Below, in pieces: positions 57,700 to 64,000 of a stretch of 64,000 nt of DNA. The position numbers and the translations under genes were made by a program. The DNA is from Marinomonas sp. UCMA 3892. Lineage in GTDB: Bacteria > Pseudomonadota > Gammaproteobacteria > Pseudomonadales > Marinomonadaceae. The number at the start of each line of letters is the position of its first letter. Position 1 is the first letter of the stretch. Location: NCBI RefSeq assembly GCF_012726345.1, contig NZ_PTXN01000002.1, forward strand, positions 186,001 through 250,000, read 5' to 3'. The notes beneath the pieces were generated by a model, which ran no database searches, had not been told where the DNA came from, and saw only the letters and a list, made by a program, of their open reading frames with translations.

Positions 57700-58443
57700 A
57701 TGTTTGATTATCAAGCCCCAAGCCAACTACTTAAAGACAAGGTAATCCTTGTTACTGGAGCCGGTGATGGCATAGGCAAAGAAGCCGCAATCACCTACGC
57801 AAAACATGGCGCAACCGTCATACTTTTAGGCCGCACAACAAAAAAACTCGAAGCGGTTTACGATTACATCGAAAAACACCAATACCCACAAGCAGCCATT
57901 GTCCCACTGAATCTTGACGGTGCTGCCGAACACGACTATATCGAACTTGCTAACACTATAGAAAATGAATTCGGCCATCTTGATGGCATCCTCCACAATG
58001 CCAGTCTACTGGGCGAGCGAACCAGTCTAGCAACCTACGATCCAACACTGTTTGAACAAGTTATGCGTGTCAACGTCACCAGCCAACTAATGCTGAATCA
58101 GGCCCTTCTGCCTATTATGCAAAAAGCAGAGCACGCCTCCATAATATTTACCTCTTCAGGCGTTGGGAGAAAAGCAAAAGCTAACTGGGGAGCCTACGCG
58201 GTATCAAAGTTCGCCACTGAAGCTATGATGCAACTACTATCCAGCGAACTAGAAAGTCTATCACCTAACATTCGGGCTAATGCCATAAATCCGGGCGCAA
58301 CAAGAACCAACATGCGAGCAAACGCCTACCCTGACGAAGATCCCAAAACACTCCCCACCGCAGAAGAAATTATGCCGATTTACCTCTATCTAATGGGTAA
58401 AGACAGCCTAACAGTGAACGGCAAATCGCTGGATGCCCAATAG
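57700..58443 (+). CDS. yciK: Short-chain dehydrogenase YciK
   Basis: An SDR-family oxidoreductase of unknown substrate, 247 residues. Rossmann motif VTGAGDGIGKEAA, NASLLGERT, catalytic Ser in FTSSGVGRKAKANWGAY, and the Tyr-Lys pair YAVSKF. The ATG has a strong AAGGAGGAG site. It follows ubiG by 20 bases, as in many gammaproteobacteria. Confidence 0.93.
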   Translation: MFDYQAPSQLLKDKVILVTGAGDGIGKEAAITYAKHGATVILLGRTTKKLEAVYDYIEKHQYPQAAIVPLNLDGAAEHDYIELANTIENEFGHLDGILHNASLLGERTSLATYDPTLFEQVMRVNVTSQLMLNQALLPIMQKAEHASIIFTSSGVGRKAKANWGAYAVSKFATEAMMQLLSSELESLSPNIRANAINPGATRTNMRANAYPDEDPKTLPTAEEIMPIYLYLMGKDSLTVNGKSLDAQ

Positions 58444-58460
58444 AATAATCCGACACCATA

Positions 58461-58484
58461 TGCAATGGGCCAAAGCCCATTGCA
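58461..58484 (+). other. Strong hairpin after yciK without a T run
   Basis: Perfect 10-base arms TGCAATGGGC and GCCCATTGCA around a CAAA loop, 18 bases after yciK. It is followed by CCCACCAC, not T, so it is not a classical terminator; it could protect the message end or support factor-dependent termination. Confidence 0.5.
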
Positions 58485-58515
58485 TCCCACCACATGCTTC
58501 AGTTAATCTGAAGCC

Positions 58516-61500
58516 ATGACCAATATCAGAAAAAAAGTCTCCACCTATTACTTTCTACTTATGGCACTTGCATCTTTTTCGATACAAGCGGATACCTCGT
58601 ATCCTATCGAAAACAACACAACCCCCAAAATAAGCAATCACATGAACCAAGACAATACGTCATTTCAAGCAGCACAAGAAAGCAATCAAGCCAGCCCACA
58701 ACAAACCAACAGTAGCGCAGTAGAAGTGATAAATGATCAAATTATTAACATACCTAACAAAAGCCTCACCGACAAAAATGACTACCACCTCATAACTCTA
58801 ACTAACAACCTAAAAGTATTATTAGTAAGCGACCCGCAAGCTGAACGTTTTGCCGCATCACTATCAGTCAATGTCGGTAATTTTCAAGACCCAGACAACC
58901 AACAAGGGTTGGCGCACTTTTTAGAGCACATGCTTTTTCTTGGTACTAAAAAATACCCAGAGGCGGGCAACTACCAATCCTATATAAATACTCATGGCGG
59001 CTCCCATAACGCTTATACAAGCACCGACACAACAAACTTTTACTTCGACATCAAACCCACCGCATACGAAGGTGCTTTGGATAGATTTTCGCAGTTTTTC
59101 ATCAACCCACTTTTTAGTGAATCACTCACTCAGCGTGAGAAAAATGCCGTTGATTCAGAATACAAAGCTAAACTTCAGGACGAAAGCAGACGAAATACCC
59201 AAGCACTAAAAACACTAATCAATCCCAAGCACCCATTTAGCCATTTCACTGTTGGCAGCCTAGACACCCTCAAAGACCAGCCAAATAACCCACTAAGAAA
59301 GCAGTTACTCACACTTTATAAAGAAAACTATTTTAGTGAGAACATGGCGCTAGTTATGGTAGCAAACTTACCCTATAACCAAATGGCCACACTTGCTCGT
59401 CAGTACTTTTCAGATATCCCAAGCGAAAAACCTAAGACAGAAATACACTACCCAACACTCATCCCAAAAGGTAAACTACAACTACAGTTTGTGCGTTCAT
59501 TAATCGACAACAGCACATTAAGTTTTTACTACCAAATAGACGCCCAAAATAAAAACTACAAGACCCAACCAACACGCTATTTATCTTATATTTTAGGCAA
59601 TGAGAACAAAGGATCACTATATGCGTTCCTTAAATCCGCAGGACTAATCAACGGAATTTCAGCAAGCACGAGTACAGACTATGGCGACAACGCATTATTC
59701 ACTGTCAGAATAGCTTTAACAGATGAGGGATTGAAAAAAATAGACACAGTAGCCAAGCATTTTTTCGCCACTGTTAGCACTTTAAAATCCTCCCCCATCA
59801 ACCCAATGTATCTACAGGAGGGACTAAAACTTAGCCAGCTCATGTTTAACAATCAAAGCTATGTCGACCCACAAAATCTAGCTAGATCCCTATCTGCAAG
59901 AATGCTTAAAACACCACCGGAAGACATTCTCAGTTGCTACCGCCTAGAGTCTACAGCAGACGAGAAACAAGTTCGCCATTTACTAAAACAACTATCTCAA
60001 GAAAACCTTTTAGTACAAATAACATCAAATCACGAATTCCCAGAAAGCTGGGCCGATCAAAAGCCAACATGGCAAACAGAACCCTGGTACCAGAGCAAAT
60101 ACAGCAATAATAATTTCAGCCAACTATTTTTAGACATCATCAATCTATCAGTAAAAAGTACACAAGTTAGCTTGCCCGAAAAGAACACTTTCATCCCTGA
60201 GTCTTTAGATTTAATTGATAAAAAAGACACAACCCCATCAATCATTTTTCAAAAAAAGGGATTCACCTACTGGAATAAATCTGACTCAAGCTTTGGCAAA
60301 CCCACCGCCATGAACTTTCTAGCAATACGTTTTGCCGATGCTGCAGATACACCAGAACACACCCTACTCAACAGATTATGGAGTCGCCTTTTCAATGATA
60401 GCGTAAGCGAATCAACCTATGCACCATATGTTGCAGGACTGGGTTACGCATTTTACCCCCACGTCAACGGCGCAACCTTACGAACCAGCGGCTATTCAGA
60501 CAAACAAAATGCCTATATCACTTGGCTAGTTGATCAACTTTTCTTATTTCGCCCGACACTAGAGCGATTCAAACAAGCCAAAACACAACTAGAAAAAGAT
60601 TTAAGCAACCAAAAAAGCCGACAAGCCTATAGCAACGCTAGTAGCGCACTAAGCACATTGATTACTAAAAATAGCTTTACCACCAAACAACTTGAAGATG
60701 CACTGGCACAACTTTCTTTAGAAGACCTTCGAGAATACACAAAAAAGGCACGCGAACATTTTGATGTAGTTGGCTACAGCACAGGCAATTTAACTAAGGA
60801 ACAGACAGAAAAACTTGCAGACTCGATTTATCAACGTTTTAGTGATCGCCTCACCCCTAGAGAGCCACTGGAAATTGAAACCAAAAATCTCACCACTCAA
60901 AAGAAATACCACTACCAGTTCGAATCAACAAGCGACGACAAGGTGATTTTATATGCGCTAATAGACACCAGCGCACAGACAACAAAAAAAGCCATTACAG
61001 AAAAAGCTTATTTTTCAATACTAAGAAAACTAATAAGCAGCCCTTTTTATCAGGAGCTAAGAACCAATCAACAGCTTGGCTATATTGTTGGAGCACAAGA
61101 CCTCAGCATTAGGAACACACCAATACTAGGATTATTAGTACAATCCCCCAACAACGACAGCCTAACGATCATTCACTCTATAGAAGACTTCCTAAAGGAA
61201 CAGAGAAATAGATTACCCAACATATCGGAAAAAGATTTTTCACAAGCTAAAAACGCCCTACTAAGCGAACTGAAAATGACCTCCAAAAACCTAAGTGACA
61301 ATGCAATAAATGAATGGCATCAAATTGCCAAACCAGACCCAGATTTTCTAACCCGCGAAGAATGGATAAACAACGTAGAAAAAATTCAGCGAGAGGACTT
61401 TATTGCTTTTATAAATCGCAAACTGCAATCAACAGATACGACAAAAATAATCATTCACAATAAAGCATTTCCAAAAGAACTCATCGAGCAACAAGACTGG

Positions 61501-61533
61501 AGAGAAACATCACCCAACTCCCCCAACCTTTAA
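58516..61533 (+). CDS. M16-family (insulinase/pitrilysin-like) zinc protease
   Basis: A 1005-residue exported metalloprotease. It has a signal peptide (YYFLLMALASFSIQA), a low-complexity N/Q/T-rich stretch (about 25-75), then the zinc motif HFLEH (residues about 134-138) with the third ligand Glu in EKNAVDSEYKAK, and the four M16 domains expected of protease III size. The usual C-terminal motif LGYIVGAQ is present. Likely periplasmic, cutting small peptides. The start has no good ribosome site. Pitrilysin (ptrA) is the nearest named relative; orthology is not proven. Confidence 0.88.
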   Translation: MTNIRKKVSTYYFLLMALASFSIQADTSYPIENNTTPKISNHMNQDNTSFQAAQESNQASPQQTNSSAVEVINDQIINIPNKSLTDKNDYHLITLTNNLKVLLVSDPQAERFAASLSVNVGNFQDPDNQQGLAHFLEHMLFLGTKKYPEAGNYQSYINTHGGSHNAYTSTDTTNFYFDIKPTAYEGALDRFSQFFINPLFSESLTQREKNAVDSEYKAKLQDESRRNTQALKTLINPKHPFSHFTVGSLDTLKDQPNNPLRKQLLTLYKENYFSENMALVMVANLPYNQMATLARQYFSDIPSEKPKTEIHYPTLIPKGKLQLQFVRSLIDNSTLSFYYQIDAQNKNYKTQPTRYLSYILGNENKGSLYAFLKSAGLINGISASTSTDYGDNALFTVRIALTDEGLKKIDTVAKHFFATVSTLKSSPINPMYLQEGLKLSQLMFNNQSYVDPQNLARSLSARMLKTPPEDILSCYRLESTADEKQVRHLLKQLSQENLLVQITSNHEFPESWADQKPTWQTEPWYQSKYSNNNFSQLFLDIINLSVKSTQVSLPEKNTFIPESLDLIDKKDTTPSIIFQKKGFTYWNKSDSSFGKPTAMNFLAIRFADAADTPEHTLLNRLWSRLFNDSVSESTYAPYVAGLGYAFYPHVNGATLRTSGYSDKQNAYITWLVDQLFLFRPTLERFKQAKTQLEKDLSNQKSRQAYSNASSALSTLITKNSFTTKQLEDALAQLSLEDLREYTKKAREHFDVVGYSTGNLTKEQTEKLADSIYQRFSDRLTPREPLEIETKNLTTQKKYHYQFESTSDDKVILYALIDTSAQTTKKAITEKAYFSILRKLISSPFYQELRTNQQLGYIVGAQDLSIRNTPILGLLVQSPNNDSLTIIHSIEDFLKEQRNRLPNISEKDFSQAKNALLSELKMTSKNLSDNAINEWHQIAKPDPDFLTREEWINNVEKIQREDFIAFINRKLQSTDTTKIIIHNKAFPKELIEQQDWRETSPNSPNL

Positions 61534-61563
61534 AATAAGGCTACCTAGACAACCTCAAAAGCC

Positions 61564-62103
61564 TCAACCACCAATCAGCTTCTCTAGCTTCTCTTGATCT
61601 GTTGCTGGGGCACCCTTAGCCCCGCTTGCTGCAGGAGCAACCCCTTTGCCAATTGGTGAAAAATCACCAACATCTGGCTGCACCTTATCAACTGACGCAT
61701 CATCTTTTTTGGCTTGATCACCAAAAATACCAATCTCCGGCATCATCCGAAGACGCTTAGCCTGAATGTCTTCAGGTATATTCCCAGTAAACAGAACCGT
61801 AAACGGAGCTTCTTCGGTGCGCTTGTTCACTTCATCGTAAATAGCCTGTTCCCGCTCAGCAATGGCATTCTCTTCCAAATACGACATACCTTTACCATCA
61901 GCCGTTATCACAATATTTGGCCCCAATGTCGTTTTTGCCTTTTCAGCCGGAATAATTGCAACCTCTTCTTTGGAGCTAACCACAACTTGATGCTGCGTAT
62001 GGATTACCTGATTACCGTAAATGATATCGACAGGCTGACGCTCTATTGTCTGAGCATTCGCAAGCAAGGACAAAGCAGAAAACAACCCCAATGAATATTT
62101 CAT
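61564..62103 (-). CDS. Secreted hypothetical protein
   Basis: A 179-residue protein of unknown family. It has a signal peptide (YSLGLFSALSLLANAQ, likely cut after NAQ or ANA), a first half with beta-like segments, a middle with many E and R (AIAEREQAIYDEVNKRTEE), and a C-terminal low-complexity tail rich in A, G, P and K. No Cys is left in the mature part. ATG at 62103 is preferred over the GTG at 62109. It is convergent with the M16 protease and precedes a bidirectional terminator near fabV. Confidence 0.65.
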   Translation of the reverse strand: MKYSLGLFSALSLLANAQTIERQPVDIIYGNQVIHTQHQVVVSSKEEVAIIPAEKAKTTLGPNIVITADGKGMSYLEENAIAEREQAIYDEVNKRTEEAPFTVLFTGNIPEDIQAKRLRMMPEIGIFGDQAKKDDASVDKVQPDVGDFSPIGKGVAPAASGAKGAPATDQEKLEKLIGG

Positions 62104-62152
62104 AACCACCCCAGAGTAAGACCTTATTCACTATAAGAGATAAAAACACATA

Positions 62153-62189
62153 AAAAAAGGAGCTCAAGCGATACCTGAACTCCTTTTTT
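62153..62189. terminator. Bidirectional terminator between fabV and the secreted hypothetical gene
   Basis: AAAAAAGGAGCTCAAG and CTGAACTCCTTTTTT pair imperfectly (two wobbles or mismatches) around a short loop, with A and T runs on the two sides. On the minus strand it ends fabV, 18 bases after its stop. Confidence 0.8.
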
Positions 62190-62206
62190 GTCTCTTTTAG
62201 TAAAAA

Positions 62207-63409
62207 CTAAAGAGTAATTACTTCAAAATCTGCTTCTGGGTTTGCTTCGGCATCATAATCAACACCATCTACACCAAAACCAAACAGCTTCAAGAATTCG
62301 TCTTTATAAAGCTGATAGTCCGTTTCAGCAAATAAATTCGCATCATTTACTTTCGGCCAAAGCTCACGACAAGCTTGCTGAACATCTTCACGTAATTCCC
62401 AATCATCCAAGCGAAGACGATTTTTATCGTCTGTCAACTCTGCAGGATTATGGTTATTGTACAAACGCTCTGCGAACATACGATAAATTTGATCCATACA
62501 ACCTTCATGGATACCTTTCTCGCGCATTACCTTGAAGACCATCGCCAAATATAGCGGCATTACTGGAATTGCTGAGGAGGCCTGAGTAACAACTGATTTC
62601 AATACAGCAACGTTCGCGCCACCGCCAATTTTAGCCAATTGAGCATCGATAGCAGCGGATGCACGATCCAAATCCTCTTTCGCCTTACCTAACGCACCAT
62701 GCCAGTAAATTGGCCAAGTAATGTCAGAGCCAATGTAAGAGTAAGCCACAGTACGCGTACCTTCAGCTAATACACCAGCTTCTTGCAAAGCAGACATCCA
62801 AAGCTCCCAGTCCTGACCACCCATAACAGTAGTCGTAGCAGCAACTTCTTCTTCTGTCGCCGGCTCGATTTCCGCTTCAATAATCACGTCTTTATTCGTA
62901 TCAATCGCAGTAGAACGGTATGGCTGGCCAATAGGCTTAAGAACCGAACGAACAACTTCACCCGTTTCTGGCATTTTACGAACTGGAGAAGCCAACGAGT
63001 AAACCACCATGTCAATTTGACCAAGATCTTGCTTAATCAAATCAATAACGGTTGCACGCGCTTCGTTTGAGAAGGCATCACCATTAATGCTTTTAGCATA
63101 TAAACCTTCTTCTTTGGCAACTTTATCGAATGCCGCAGAGTTATACCAACCCGCTGTACCTGTTTTCTTATCTGTACCTGGCTTTTCAAAGAAAACACCT
63201 ATTGTAGCTGCGCCAGAACCGAACGCTGCAGCAATACGAGAAGACAAGCCATAACCACTTGACGCACCGATTACAAGTACTTTTTTAGGACCATTTTCGA
63301 TAGCCCCTTTGCTTTTAGTAAAAGCAATTTGCTCTCTTACATTTTGCTCACAGCCTACTGGATGTGTTGTTGTACAGATAAATCCGCGAATCTTTGGTTT
63401 TATGATCAT
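62207..63409 (-). CDS. fabV: Enoyl-[acyl-carrier-protein] reductase FabV
   Basis: FabV is the triclosan-resistant enoyl reductase of fatty acid synthesis. The 400-residue SDR-like protein has the NADH loop [19 protein letters not shown], the active-site Y-(x8)-K pair in [17 protein letters not shown] and GKAK, and the family start [17 protein letters not shown]. This is longer than FabI and matches the FabV/trans-2-enoyl-CoA reductase group. Its upstream region holds overlapping GTCTTGCC/GGCAAGAC repeats. Confidence 0.96.
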   Translation of the reverse strand: MIIKPKIRGFICTTTHPVGCEQNVREQIAFTKSKGAIENGPKKVLVIGASSGYGLSSRIAAAFGSGAATIGVFFEKPGTDKKTGTAGWYNSAAFDKVAKEEGLYAKSINGDAFSNEARATVIDLIKQDLGQIDMVVYSLASPVRKMPETGEVVRSVLKPIGQPYRSTAIDTNKDVIIEAEIEPATEEEVAATTTVMGGQDWELWMSALQEAGVLAEGTRTVAYSYIGSDITWPIYWHGALGKAKEDLDRASAAIDAQLAKIGGGANVAVLKSVVTQASSAIPVMPLYLAMVFKVMREKGIHEGCMDQIYRMFAERLYNNHNPAELTDDKNRLRLDDWELREDVQQACRELWPKVNDANLFAETDYQLYKDEFLKLFGFGVDGVDYDAEANPEADFEVITL

Positions 63410-63439
63410 AATATCTTCTCAACGTCATGTTTTGCTTAC

Positions 63440-63491
63440 GTCTTGCCAGACAATCCCTTCAAATGAGGCAGGCAAGACAAATCTGCTTGCC
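63440..63491 (-). promoter_or_regulatory. Overlapping inverted repeats upstream of fabV
   Basis: GTCTTGCC (63440-63447), GGCAAGAC (63471-63478) and CTTGCC (63486-63491) give two mutually exclusive pairings. They lie 30 to 80 bases before the fabV start, in the divergent gap to the next gene. They may be a repressor operator or an RNA switch; nothing in the sequence decides. Confidence 0.35.
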
Positions 63492-63572
63492 ATGATACAA
63501 TAGCCGGACGAATATGTCCTGATTCTGCTAAAAATTCAGAACCAAAAATCACTGAAACATTGAGAGAATACC

Positions 63573-64000
63573 GTGCACCTACTTGTCATCGGCTATGTCT
63601 GGCCAGAACCTAACTCATCTGCCGCTGGCAGCCGAATGATGCAATTACTTAATTGTTTTTATAAACAACAATGGCAAATATCATTTGCGAGCCCCGCACT
63701 ACAAACAGAACACATGACAGACCTATCTCAATTAGGCATTGAAGCGGAACATATCGAACTTAACGATGCTTCTTTCGATACCTATATTGCAGACAAAAAA
63801 CCGGACATTGTGATATTTGATCGCTTCATGATGGAAGAACAATTCGGTTGGCGGGTTGAAAAATTCAGCCCAAACTCATTAAGAATTCTCAATACCGAAG
63901 ACCTTCACTCATTAAGACAAGCCAGACACAACGCCCTTAAACAAAATAAAACTTTTGTGGTTGAAGACCTTTATAGTGACCTAGGCATTCGTGAAATCGC
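63573..64000 (+). CDS. Glycosyltransferase-like protein, 5' end only
   Basis: The frame begins with GTG at 63573 and stays open to the window end, giving about 142 residues (first bases read VHLLVIGYVWPEPNSSAAGS). The start and the later IVIFDRFMMEEQFGW and LRILNTEDLHSLRQAR resemble family 4-type glycosyltransferases that begin with a GYVWPEP motif. No signal peptide. The gene is divergent from fabV. The catalytic C-terminal half is outside the window, so its sugar donor and target are unknown. Confidence 0.7.
   Translation, partial: MHLLVIGYVWPEPNSSAAGSRMMQLLNCFYKQQWQISFASPALQTEHMTDLSQLGIEAEHIELNDASFDTYIADKKPDIVIFDRFMMEEQFGWRVEKFSPNSLRILNTEDLHSLRQARHNALKQNKTFVVEDLYSDLGIREI

Noticed and set aside
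61714-62094. A 126-residue plus-strand frame opposite the secreted hypothetical gene.
   Set aside because: The minus-strand frame has a proper signal peptide and ribosome site; the plus-strand one has neither.
1-64000. CRISPR arrays, tRNA or rRNA genes, prophage or integrase genes.
   Set aside because: No regularly spaced repeats, no cloverleaf or rRNA-like sequence, and no phage proteins were seen on either strand.

Overview
The window looks like chromosomal DNA of a marine gammaproteobacterium close to Marinomonas (order Oceanospirillales). I base this on AT-leaning base composition by eye, on Pseudomonas-type gene orders (gyrA-serC-pheA-tyrA/aroA-cmk-rpsA; proA-nadD-rsfS-rlmH-mrdA-rodA-mltB-rlpA-dacA-ybeD-lipB-lipA; ubiG-yciK), and on the style of the proteins. 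The genus is inference. Most of the window is core genome; I see no phage, plasmid, CRISPR array, rRNA or tRNA.

Layout. (1) 1-14,600: after the tail of a DUF3108 gene comes a complete nitrate assimilation locus on the minus strand. In transcription order it is nasT-nasS (sensor and ANTAR antiterminator), nrtA-nrtB-nrtD (nitrate ABC importer), a NirB-like FAD reductase, nirB-nirD (nitrite reductase), nasA (nitrate reductase), a TrpD2-like protein and mobA (cofactor synthesis). Leaders ahead of nrtA and nasA carry strong intrinsic terminators. The nrtA leader also has two hairpins with A1/G4 loops, a sigma-54 promoter and NtrC-like sites, which fits control by nitrogen status plus NasS-NasT antitermination. 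(2) 14,600-22,540: a LuxR-type regulator and a Lap-type adhesin export and release module (lapC, lapB, a small conserved protein, lapD, lapG). The adhesin and outer-membrane pore are not in the window. (3) 22,240-31,640: housekeeping and accessory genes (DUF1244, tapT, pdxJ, an IS5-derived MITE, tag, a DsbA/FrnE-like gene, a Fur-box-preceded bfd, two complementary bacterioferritin subunits, parC, a cupin-like gene, and an ABM-RimJ fusion). (4) 31,640-34,470: speA and aguB for polyamine synthesis. (5) 34,620-45,530: the lipoate, cell-elongation and ribosome-silencing cluster. (6) 45,660-56,620: trmO, rpsA with a structured leader, cmk, a TyrA-AroA fusion, pheA, serC, gyrA. (7) 56,800-64,000: ubiG, yciK, an M16 protease, an unknown secreted protein, fabV, and the start of a glycosyltransferase-like gene.

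Most notable observations: the EPSP-synthase half of the TyrA-AroA fusion has lost most catalytic residues; the rpsA leader has two hairpins whose loops are perfectly complementary over 7 nt (a possible kissing complex); a 262-bp IS5-type MITE is flanked by CTAG duplications; the bacterioferritin subunits split ferroxidase and heme-ligand residues; a RimJ-like acetyltransferase is fused to an ABM domain; and an orphan plus-strand terminator suggests an unannotated small RNA. No clearly new multigene system was found.
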